Below, piece after piece: positions 36,886 to 46,564 of a DNA stretch of 64,000 bases. The DNA is taken from the NCBI RefSeq assembly GCF_020382885.2, contig NC_058501.1, forward strand, positions 13,613,501-13,677,500, read 5' to 3'. This DNA is from Scatophagus argus. Its lineage: Eukaryota > Chordata > Actinopteri > Scatophagidae. The position numbers were made by a program, and so were the translations under genes. Every line of letters starts with the position of its first letter. Position 1 is the first letter of the stretch. The notes under the pieces are model-generated. The model was not told the DNA's origin and made no database searches. It saw nothing but the letters and a program-made list of their open reading frames with translations.

Positions 36886-36892
36886 CTACCTA
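36886..36892 (+). promoter_or_regulatory. hoxa9b: miR-196 seed match 2 in hoxa9b 3'UTR
   Basis: CTACCTA pairs with miR-196 nucleotides 2-7 plus the A opposite position 1 (7mer-A1 type). It starts 20 nt after the first site, within the spacing at which paired sites can cooperate. Confidence 0.45.
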
Positions 36893-37319
36893 TTTTAAGT
36901 TATTGTTTTTTGCAATCTAGATGGTTTTTTTTTTCAACTGTTGAGTTTTGATCCATTTGTGAAAACACTGTGCACACTTAAAATACCTCGTCGTTCCTGC
37001 AGTTTCATTTAAAATAAAGAGTAGTTTGTATAGCACACGAGAAAACTATTATGCCTTTTATTTTTTTTATTAAAATTTGCTTAATATTAAAACATACAGT
37101 GCATCTCTAGCATACAACAAAAATATAATATAATTTAACAGGCTAAAAATATTACAAGCTTACTTAATTTACCACTTACTTTAAAATTTTCAAAAATATT
37201 TTAATTAAAATTGAATTTTTACCTCACTCACTCAAAAGTAATTGAAGCATAAACCTGTTCTTATTTTAGGGAGAAAAGACAAAAACAAAAAACATTTAAA
37301 AAAAAAAAAAAAAAAACCC

Positions 37320-37349
37320 CAAAACGCTGAGGTAGGCCTCAGCGTTTTG
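37320..37349. repeat. perfect 13-bp inverted repeat (4-nt loop) beside an A/T run
   Basis: Left arm 37320-37332 (CAAAACGCTGAGG), loop TAGG, right arm 37337-37349 (CCTCAGCGTTTTG), all 13 pairs perfect. Four C and a run of about 20 A lie just to the left (37297-37320). It is about 300 bp downstream of the hoxa9b polyadenylation signal. Function unknown. Confidence 0.9.
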
Positions 37350-37806
37350 TAACAATTGAGTTTTACGACGCAAACAACCCAAATAAACCACAAAAAGCCT
37401 CCCTGCATTCATTTCCACTCAGACAGGCTTTTGCCAACCCTCCTGGCATGAAGTTGTGTTTCTAATCATAAACTAATATGTAGGTCTTGTTATTATTTGG
37501 TCTTTGATTGAAACGTGGCTGGTAATTTATTATTATTATTTAGTTTTCTCATCATGTTTCAACAAATCTTGATTATACAAACACTGACCCAAATTATTCT
37601 TGGATCCATCAATCAAAACGCGTTTAGAGATAATGAAACCCACTGGATTACAAGCCAATAACATCATAACAGCAACAGTGTGAACAGTTAGAAATACAAA
37701 GTCATCAAAGAGTGAGAGCAACTTAAAGCCACAGCGACACACATTTCAGCATTCAGCTCAAAGGCCGGACATTAGTTAGCACTTAATTATTGTCTGAAAG
37801 ATAGCT

Positions 37807-37818
37807 TGTGTGTATGTG

Positions 37819-37898
<80 letters not shown>
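37807..37898. repeat. (GT)n microsatellite, about 92 bp
   Basis: GT dinucleotides with two early interruptions. The longest such tract in the window. Confidence 0.97.
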
Positions 37899-37899
<1 letters not shown>

Positions 37900-38088
37900 A
37901 TTACTTGGACATTTTCGGCCTTTTAACGTCCCACAGACTCAAACTAAATACAATCACAGCCTCAGCTGTTTATAAGGTGCGAAAACAGCAAAGCATGTAG
38001 AGGCGCTGCGACAGCAATAAAGCAGCATTTCTAATGAGGCTCCGGGCAAACAGTCAAATATGTGATATTGTTGTGAGATAAGGCCAGA

Positions 38089-38090
<2 letters not shown>

Positions 38091-38132
<42 letters not shown>
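38091..38132. repeat. (CA)n microsatellite
   Basis: About 21 uninterrupted CA units. Confidence 0.97.
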
Positions 38133-38136
<4 letters not shown>

Positions 38137-38255
38137 GGGGAGAGTTGCGGGCTATGGCAGGATTGCAGATGGGTCTGTCTTAAAACGGCTAATTACTTTA
38201 CAACCGTCTGCCAACAAGTAGACTGTCTCAGTGCAGAAACATCCGCCTGTTGGAC

Positions 38256-38276
38256 AACACACACACACACACACAC
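38256..38276. repeat. (CA)n microsatellite, short
   Basis: About 10 CA units, followed by further CA-rich sequence to about 38290. Confidence 0.9.
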
Positions 38277-38375
38277 TGACACAACAACACACGCTGAAAT
38301 CAGCTCCTCAGCAACACACGCAGGCTGCATCACTTTATTTCGTCAGCAAGAAAGCAGAAAAGGACACAGTAAGGA

Positions 38376-38401
38376 GTGTGTGTGTGTGTGTGTGTGTGTG
38401 T
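38376..38401. repeat. (GT)n microsatellite
   Basis: About 13 GT units. Confidence 0.95.
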
Positions 38402-38941
38402 AGGGGTTGCTAACAAAAATAAAAATACTTAAAATTAACACACAAAAGCGTCCTGATGGTGCAATCTGGGTGCTGCTGTGCTCTGACCGCCAGCAGGTGG
38501 AGGCAGCGGCTCGTCTGAAGGGCCATGTTCACACTGGCTGATGCGTTCACGGTACGCCAAGACTTCCCATGCACCAGTTGTGTCGTTTTCGTCGTAAATA
38601 ATCGAATCCTGCCGCGTGTTTTGTTTGATTTTATCGTCGTCCATGGCATAGATTCCCCTTTGGAAATCGTTATGGGTTTCTATAAAATGGGTTTCTATTT
38701 GGCCAGGGGTTCTGAGGGTAAAGCACAACATAGTTTTTAAAATGTCCATTTGAATAGTTTAGGAGAATATTTCTAGCTATTATAATCAATAATTAATGAA
38801 TGCAGATAATGACACAAAATGCTATACACAAGGCAAATATATCATTTTATGTTCTTGAAATTAGAGCACATACGTCAACATGAAATGTTCTGCTGATCCT
38901 GACTGAATGACCGGGGTGATATGATATTCACACATGATTAT

Positions 38942-38942
<1 letters not shown>

Positions 38943-38992
<50 letters not shown>
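38943..38992. repeat. (CA)n microsatellite
   Basis: About 25 uninterrupted CA units. Confidence 0.97.
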
Positions 38993-38996
<4 letters not shown>

Positions 38997-40214
38997 CAGA
39001 GGCATCATGTCATTACTTCCTTTTTTCCTGGAGCTGGATTGGACCTCACTGGACCCCCAACTGAGCGATGATCTTGAGGTCCTAAAAAGTGAGAGATACC
39101 CCAAACTGTCCCTCCCTCCTGCCTCCACCCTCTCCTGGTCTCCCTCAACATGGCCCCAGCCTCCTTTCACTTCACCCCTTTCCCCGCCTCTCACCCCCAA
39201 AGGTCATCCACATGTACCTCATTAGGTCTCTAATTCCTTTTTGGAAAAATCACGGTATGATAGTGACACTGCACACACCTTCAGTGAATTCTCCCCAGTC
39301 AGCAGAGAACATTGTTGTGCTTGGATGACATTCATGTCTGATCCCCGTGCATGTTTGGAGGAATCTCTTCCACGCAAACAGTCATTTGAGGAGCCGTGCT
39401 GCAGGAAAACAGAAAGATGCATGGATGTTGCTGGCGGTGAGACCTTTCATGACCCCTAATACATCAAACTTCCTGACACCACCGGTGACACAGGAGGCCA
39501 TGAGTGAACTCTGGAGGAGAAGTTCAGGGGGGTAAAGTCATGAGCACATGGGAGTGTGTTTCCCTTCTTCTCACTGCCAACAGTCTGTCTTTTCGGATGA
39601 GGAGAGTGAGGTTCCCTCCGTGATGTGATGTGCGACTTATTAGAGATGCCCAAACATTTTTTTGCAGGTAATTTTACTGAGCTGTCCTGATAACATCTCA
39701 GATGACCGCAGTTTTCAGGGGTTTTCAATAGTTTATATGCTAGTTTATATGTAAGAGCTTCTTTCATCAGCCGCTTACAATCTCCAGTGCTTTTTCTTGC
39801 ATTTTATTAGTAGTATTTTTAATCAAAACCAGATCAGTTTGAAACCATGCTATTTTCTTCAAAGATTTTCATACAGTTTTCCTTTTACCGACAGGGCAGC
39901 TGAACTTTTAAGTCAAAGAGGAGGAGAACAGGCTGCCTGTCTGCTAAAAGGTGGGTCGTGTGTCTTGGTAGTATTTTATTCCTTTGCTGTAATGCCTTTG
40001 GTTTTCTGACAGGCATTAAGGTGCCCAGAATGGCAGTATCAGTATTTCCTTTTTCCCCCAGTTATCACGATTTTTTTTTTCTGCGTGCAAAACAGTTTGA
40101 TTTGCGGTCCTTTAACGCGCCTGAAGTATCTGTCAAATCTTGTCATGAATCCAGGGGGCTCAATAAATAAAACTGTAATGTGAAAATCCTGTCATGAACA
40201 CTGCTTTGTTTCCA

Positions 40215-40216
<2 letters not shown>

Positions 40217-40245
<29 letters not shown>
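40217..40245. repeat. (CA)n microsatellite
   Basis: About 14 CA units. Confidence 0.95.
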
Positions 40246-40247
<2 letters not shown>

Positions 40248-41754
40248 GCTCGACGCTAAATGTGTTTTCCAGAAGGTCCACATACTGCTTGACTGTACAG
40301 CTGTATTTTTTTTTCTTCACAGTTTTCCTCCCACGGGCAGAGTATGATGTGATGTATGATATAATGCAGCGTTAATGACGGAAACAACATGCAATAAACA
40401 CTCTTATAAACACGTTAAATCATTTCAACAAACAGAATTTCAAACTGCAAACCTTCGCTTACGCAAAATGTGTAATCGCCTGTGGGAAAAACGTTTTATT
40501 TCACTTTGATACATTTCACGTTAAAGTTGATTTTGCCATCTTTTACACACTGAAAAACAAAACCAGAATCACATTTGACAATTTTCAAAAATGATTTATT
40601 TTTCCTAGGCGGTTTAAACATTTGCATCGCTACAAATGGATAATTTCCCAACACAGACAAGGCCGAACATGATAATTAAAATATATATTTTTTTGGTTTG
40701 GCCTGCTTGCTTCCCAGATGTCTCTTGTTGTCTCGGAACAGACGGGAAACGCGCCGCTCTCGCTCACAGCTCATCCAGACGCCGTCTGCGCTCGTTCACA
40801 ACAACCAGCAAAACGTGCCCTCATATCTGTTCAGCCCCGAACAGACAGCAGACTTAAATCAAACACAAAATGTTTAATGTGTTCGGGTCTCAGCGTGCCG
40901 CGTTCAAGTTCTATTACATCAAATCCTGTTGTTTTTCAGAAGGGTCTTTGTCCTCTTTGTATCATTGTTCTGTTTCTACACCTGTATCGACTTAAATCTG
41001 TGCGCTCTGACCAAGCTGATGCTGTTTTTTTGTTGTTGTTTTTTTTTAAAAAAAAGCATGATTCATCTTTGAATTCTAATAAGAGGAAATAGTAAATTCA
41101 TGTGGTTAGTTTACATAATTATGTGCAGAAATATAACAATAAACGCTTGACGATGAGCTGAGCACAGATGGAATTCGGTTGAATTTAAAGTATATTCAGT
41201 TTATTTCTAATTCAGTCACATTGTATTATTATAGGCTTTGTAAGGATGTTCCTGCTTCCCAAGATCTTTTTTATATTGAGAGCACATCGCTACAAATTAG
41301 TGAACCTACACAATTACATGCAGTCAAATCAAACATTTTAAGCAAGTGTAGTACGATCGAATTTTCTTGAAACCGAACAGACCAGAGAAAGACGCGTTCA
41401 CGGGGTATCAGACACGGAGAAAGGTATGAGACTGAATGGGATTTCTGCTGAATGCCAACACCCACTCACCTCAGCAAACAATTGACGCTATTTAAAAAAA
41501 AGAAAAAGCTGCTCCTTTCGTTTCTCTACCACTAACCAAGTCCATTCCTCTCTTCTATGCCAGTCGTAGTCCTTTTCACAAACGAAAAAGTGACAGTTTC
41601 ATCTTTTCTTTTATATTTTCTGACGAGTGCGCAAAAAAGACAAAATCTTTGTGCGTAATGGCCGTGCGTCTCACTCAGAGCTTCTGCAGAAATCCTCACA
41701 TTTCTAAACTGCAAACTTCTCCTACAGCCTACCTACAGAGTACTTGTCCTCTTC

Positions 41755-41990
41755 CTGGCCATATATGATCTAAGGGAGTGTTGGATGGTTTAAATGTGTT
41801 CTTAGGGCAGGGAGCTGTCAGACCTTTTGGCGAGAAAGATTGATCACACACAGGCTACCAGGGCTCTTTGTTTAGAGCCTGAGCAATAAACAGCCATCAG
41901 ATCCCCACCTTTCCTGTGCTTCACACTATGGTGGCAAATCATTCGTACTCTGCGTTGTGCTGTAACCAATAATACTGAAGAGTATGGATG
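41755..41990 (+). promoter_or_regulatory. hoxa2b: candidate hoxa2b upstream (rhombomere/neural crest) enhancer
   Basis: About 1.0-1.2 kb upstream of hoxa2b. It contains an inverted Meis/Prep site (CTGTCA, 41815-41820), then 16 bp later a Pbx/Hox-type AGATTGATCA (41837-41846), and a Sox-type CTTTGTT inside the small inverted repeat GGCTCT/AGAGCC (41862-41879). Vertebrate hoxa2 genes have a known r3/r5 and neural-crest control region upstream. Equating this block with it is inference; clear Krox20 sites were not found in it. Confidence 0.4.
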
Positions 41991-42311
41991 ATGGTTTAGG
42001 TCAACATTATCCCTGTAGACGAAATAAAATAAATGAAATGGGATGTGAGGCAGGAAGTCGTAAACTGTAAAATGATGACAAATGCCCGTTGAATAACTGC
42101 TGTCTTACACTGGTACAACATATTTTCTTTTTGAATATGTTTCCTTTCATTTTTAGCAGGTTTCCTACAAATCATTCAACGTTGAAGTTATCTATAATAA
42201 CACAATGTGTCAGCATGGATAACTGAAGAACAAATTGCTCCCAAAATGTGACGAACGAAAAATCACACTGAGATGAATTAAAAACTAACCCCTCTGTCTC
42301 CTTATCTCTTC

Positions 42312-42379
42312 TGTGTGTGTGTGTGTATGAGAGAGAGAGAGAGAGAGAGAGAGAGTGTGTGTGTGTGTGTGTGTGTGTT
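42312..42379. repeat. compound (GT)n(GA)n(GT)n microsatellite
   Basis: GT run, then about 15 GA units, then GT again, roughly 0.6 kb upstream of hoxa2b. Confidence 0.95.
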
Positions 42380-42758
42380 AGGGTGGGGGAGGGGTGGACA
42401 TGTTGTTGGGTGTCTGGTGCAGTTTTCCTCTCTGAGCAAACCTTCCACGAAAGTCTCAAGATTAACGTCCTGGCACTGTTAACGACTGTGGGCGTCGTTA
42501 CGTTATGAGACACAAATGTGACCGCTGAAATGATTTGTTTAGTGTCACGCTGGAAATAAACGTACACGGGACACACACATACAAATAAACATAACGGCAT
42601 GGCAGACTGCGTGGACGAGTAAAGAAGGCACGACGTTTGGGTGCATTTTCGGGGGCTGGGGTGTGGGGAGGGCAGTGGTGTACAAACTGACCCAAAAAAA
42701 TGTGTAAATAAAGCTACCCCTACCCCCGAAATGAGGCGTTACCCCTCCGACTTTCTCG

Positions 42759-42766
42759 ATCAATCA
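42759..42766 (-). promoter_or_regulatory. hoxa2b: Pbx/Hox-type motif upstream of hoxa2b
   Basis: ATCAATCA on the plus strand, i.e. TGATTGAT(CG) on the minus strand, about 230 bp upstream of the hoxa2b ATG. It resembles the Hoxb1-type Pbx/Hox consensus. Motif evidence only. Confidence 0.35.
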
Positions 42767-42996
42767 CAGGGGACAGTGGCTTCTTTTGATAAAAACCCCA
42801 AATTGTCATTGGGCAGATGTAATCATGTGACAAGCAGCAAGGTCTAATTCCAACCATGTCCTCATGAAAGCAATAGTTTATGGCACAGAGGTCTCCATAC
42901 GACTATATCCAGTTTAGTAGTTTATGAAAATAAACTGCGTATTAAATCTGAATTCACTTAATATCAGCGAGTTTTCGAGACAAGAAGGAGGAGGAG

Positions 42997-44537
42997 ATGA
43001 ATTACGAATTTGGGCGAGAAAGCGGTTTTATCAACAGCCAGCCGTCGCTCGCTGAGTGCCTGACATCTCTCACTAACCCTGTCGGTGATGCATTTCAAAG
43101 TTCATCAATCAAGAGCTCGGCGCTTTCACAGTCGACACTGATTCCTCCTCCTTTTGAGCAGACCATCCCCGGCCTGAACCCCGGCATCCACCCACGCCAC
43201 AGCCGCTCAAAGCAGGCTCTGAGAGGCTGCAGCCCGCTGCAGGCTGCATCCCTACCCCCGGAGTACCCGTGGATGAAGGAGAAGAAAAGCACCAAGAGAA
43301 ACCAGACTGCTGCTGCTGCTGCTGCTGCTGCTGCGACAACGACTGACTCCTCGCCGCTTTACTTCTCCCCCCAAGGCAAGACATGATGATTAATAACCTC
43401 CATGTAAAAGGCTCCTCATTGTCTGAGGATTCCCCCTCTGCAAGGAGCTGCATCCCGGGCCTTGCAACGTGGGCGTCCCTTTAAGCATGTATAGGATTTT
43501 GATTTAAGCATGCTTAATCTCATCAAGTAACGCACTGGCATGTGATGCAGTGTAAGACTGTTAATGTTTGACAGTAATGGAGAGTGATAGATTATTCTTA
43601 CACGGGCCAGCAGCTGGCATGTTCATTAATCTTCACCCTCCGTCCTGTCCTGTCTACGCAGACCCATCATATTCTGCCTGGGGCCCATAAATCTTCCCCG
43701 TCCGGGTCTTTCCTTGCCACAAGTTTCCCCCCTCCCACAGAGTTTGTTTTTCCACACACACAACTTGTGTTGGTGTTTTATTTTTGATCGACAGCTTCTC
43801 TGTAAGTAAAATAAAATAAAATAAAATAATAATTTGGCTTTTTTTCAGGTTCACCAGAGGTCCCAGATGGTGGTGTTGGCGGTGGAGGAGCATCCCGGAG
43901 GTTGAGGACTGCGTACACCAACACCCAACTTCTGGAACTGGAGAAGGAGTTTCATTTTAACAAATATCTGTGCAGACCGAGGCGAGTGGAAATAGCCGCG
44001 TTGCTGGATTTAACAGAGAAGCAGGTGAAGGTGTGGTTTCAGAACAGGAGGATGAAGCACAAAAGACAGACCCACTGCAAGGAGAACCGGGACAGTGAGG
44101 GGATATACGCGTGCCTGGACGACGGGCCGGAGGACGAGTTCGAGCAGGAGGCGGACAGCAGCGTAGCCGGGACGCTCCTGGAGAGGGAGAGGTATTTCCA
44201 CCAAAATACCCTGACTTCACAACAGTGTCAGAACGGACACAATGGGGAGAACCAAAGCCCGGCTGTTACGCCTTTGAACAGCAATGAGAAAAATCTGAAA
44301 CATTTTCCTAACCAGGCACCCACTGTTCCTATCTGCGTGTCCACAATAGGCCCGGACAATGATAATTCCCCGAGCCTGGACGTTTCCTTGCAGGATTTCC
44401 ACGTTTTCTCATCCTCCTCCTCTTTCTCACCAAGTTTGTCCGATTCAACGGAAAGTCCACTGCCTTTATCGTCCGAAACGTTTGACCTTTTCTCAGAAAC
44501 ACTGACAACAATCGACCTGCAAAACCTGAGCTACTGA
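42997..44537 (+). CDS. hoxa2b: hoxa2b, homeobox protein Hox-A2b (2 exons, GC-AG intron, 355 aa)
   Basis: An anterior Hox transcription factor that specifies second pharyngeal arch and hindbrain identity. Exons 42997-43375 and 43849-44537, phase 1. The donor is CAAG|GCAAGA, a GC donor; no GT exists between the alanine tract and the in-frame stop at 43384-43386, and the joined reading (FSPQ|GSPEVPD) fits hoxa2. The N-terminus has [20 protein letters not shown], then [20 protein letters not shown]. The YPWM Pbx motif is at residues 90-93. A nine-alanine run encoded mostly by GCT follows. The homeodomain at about 143-202 has [40 protein letters not shown] and [17 protein letters not shown]-terminal blocks [27 protein letters not shown] and [12 protein letters not shown] match the family (human 376 aa). 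AATAAA is at 44734-44739. Confidence 0.96.
43569..43594 (+). promoter_or_regulatory. hoxa2b: Meis/Prep plus Pbx/Hox bipartite element in hoxa2b intron
   Basis: TGACAG (43569-43574, Meis/Prep consensus) is followed 10 bp later by TGATAGATTA (43585-43594), which fits the Pbx/Hox consensus TGATNNAT(T/G)(A/G). Vertebrate Hoxa2 is known to carry intronic Pbx-Hox and Prep/Meis sites that drive rhombomere 4 expression under Hoxb1. The location and layout fit that element. Confidence 0.6.
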
Positions 44538-46511
44538 AACATTTCAGCATGTTTTATTTGAATTCACACACTTGTGTTGCGTTTATGTGCTCAGTTGTAG
44601 CGTTGAGGGGGGGTTGGAAATATTAGAAGTCACAAATAAGGTAAGTTAAAGCAAAAACAACAAAGCTACTATTCAGCCTGTAGTTTATTTTTATATGGAT
44701 TTCAACTATAACTGAGCAGAATATTTTTCTTGAAATAAAACTTTTCATTGATGGGAATCAGCGGCGCCATATTGTCTTATTTCACCACAAGGAAGTTTTG
44801 AGAGCTTATCGATTTTAGGCCTGCAAAACATAAATTTTGAGTTAGAAGCAAATTATGTTCACCCACGGGCTGCTTTGTAATGCTGAACAGTTTCTTATAG
44901 TAGCCTATTCAAATAAGGAGAATATAAACGGCTTCATCTAAAATCCACGGGATGTTTCTGTTACTGATGAGTTTATAATCTCAAACTTCCCCCCAAACAA
45001 ATAGATGCAGTGAACAGGGCACTATGAGATACAAATAAAATGTAAATCCAAATCTAAAATTGTATGGATACATCTCTGCTTTTATTTTCATTGATTTAGT
45101 TGAAATGTTTCTCTTAAATTTGGCCACGGTTGTGGTGCAGACCTCAGTAATTTATCTTACCAGAAAAAGAGATTCATTGCCACCGCATGTTAAAAAACAG
45201 AAAAAAAAAAAATTGCAGTGAGAATTGCCTGCTAGGAGTCCCAGGGCAAAAGCTATGACTTTTCTTGGCTCTCTAATTAAATTTTATTGCCTATAAAACT
45301 CACAGCACTGAGGGTGCTTGTTTATAGCCTGATCGGCAATGTTCTTTTAAAATTAAGAATCGTGTCCAAAAGACCATTGTGGTTTTTCCAAACTTTGTTT
45401 TTTATTTATGAATTAAAATTATTTAAGGTTAATTCAAAACAGATAAGACTTAGCTATCTTTTCCATCAATTTAGGCTTACCATTAGACTATTTAACACCG
45501 AGCCAAGAAAGTAGTTCCAAGACCATGGACAAATATCAGATAGAAGAATGTGTTTATTCCGCTCATTTGGAGCAAATTGTAATAACCTTCATGGAGTTGA
45601 ATTCATGTTAATCTGCACCAAAAGGATTTCGTCCAGTTAAAGGAATTCTTCACAGCGACTAGTTGAACCTCGGCTCGATAAAGCGCACATTGTCCCAGTG
45701 TAACAGCCGTGGTTGCTGTTTTTCTCATGACGATACTGTTATTCAACGGGGAATAGAGTTGATGAAAAGCTAAAGTCAAAGATTGTCCGAGGAATCGCAG
45801 GATTAACAATCGTACTGATCGATTTTTTTCCGCCCACAGTCTGCAGGGTTACGGGATTCATTTATTCACCGCGCTGATCTCACGGTTGTGCGTTTCGGGC
45901 TCAGCAATAATTAAAACCGGTGAGGTGAGGTGAGGTTGAGAAATGTTATCCCTGCACAGATATGCTACCAGCTGATGGCTAATTGTGATCTGAAAACAAA
46001 GACTAAGTTATTGTTGAAAGCCCAGGAGGCGGAGAGGCAGTCAGATTTGATTTGGTGCAGTTTGAATACTGAGACCGCACTGTCAGCATGTCTACAGGCT
46101 GGGTGAACCACAAATACTCTCTCTTTCTCATGATATGCTCGTTTTTTTAAAAAAAGGTCAGACCACTTGTTCCTTGTCATACTCTTCTAGTTTCTATCTA
46201 TGAGCACAAATTAAAAAAAAAATATCTTTCTGTAAATCTTTTTCCTGCATGAGGTTTTAGCACGACAGCTGTGCAAATTTAAAGAAAAAATATAATCCGG
46301 TTCCTGTGTTTGATTAATAATTTCTATATTATGTATGGTTATATGAAGGAGTTTAATGATTTTGAGCAGCACAGCTTGGTCAACATGCAGTGAGTGGACT
46401 ACAAAGATGGAATGAGTAATAAAAAGTGGAAGGAACCAATCACAGGAAGGAGTTTGTGAGATGACAGATGAGTAGGTGAAGCTTTATGGGAAACTAGATA
46501 CAACACTGTGC

Positions 46512-46514
<3 letters not shown>

Positions 46515-46551
<37 letters not shown>
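46515..46551. repeat. (CA)n microsatellite
   Basis: About 18 CA units running into AGGTCA. Confidence 0.95.
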
Positions 46552-46555
<4 letters not shown>

Positions 46556-46564
46556 CAAAGGTCA
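46552..46564 (+). promoter_or_regulatory. perfect DR1 nuclear-receptor half-site repeat
   Basis: AGGTCA A AGGTCA, two consensus half-sites spaced by one base. DR1 sites bind RXR heterodimers, HNF4 and COUP-TF proteins in general. Whether this one is functional is unknown. Confidence 0.5.

Larger units (their letters stand above)
37350..41700. other. gap left by the missing anterior/central genes (hoxa7-hoxa3 interval)
   Basis: No homeobox, hexapeptide or Hox exon was seen on either strand between hoxa9b and hoxa2b. The interval is dominated by CA/GT microsatellites (listed separately) and AT-rich DNA. Several long open frames across the repeats are low-complexity artefacts. Confidence 0.75.

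Noticed and set aside
37325-37335. TGAGGTAG, a let-7 seed-like string
   Set aside because: It is part of the perfect short hairpin at 37320-37349, which is far too small for a miRNA precursor, and the rest does not match let-7.
39007-39328. Overlapping plus-strand frames in the hoxa9b-hoxa2b gap, checked as a possible Hox remnant
   Set aside because: No homeodomain, hexapeptide or Hox N-terminal motif; proline- and serine-rich reading of C/T-rich DNA.
42007-42032. CCCTGTAGA followed by CGAAAT, resembling mature miR-10, between hoxa9b and hoxa2b
   Set aside because: The 5' bases and positions after CCCTGTAGA do not align without gaps, and no complementary 3' arm is found downstream. HoxA clusters are not known to me to retain mir-10. 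Probably chance.
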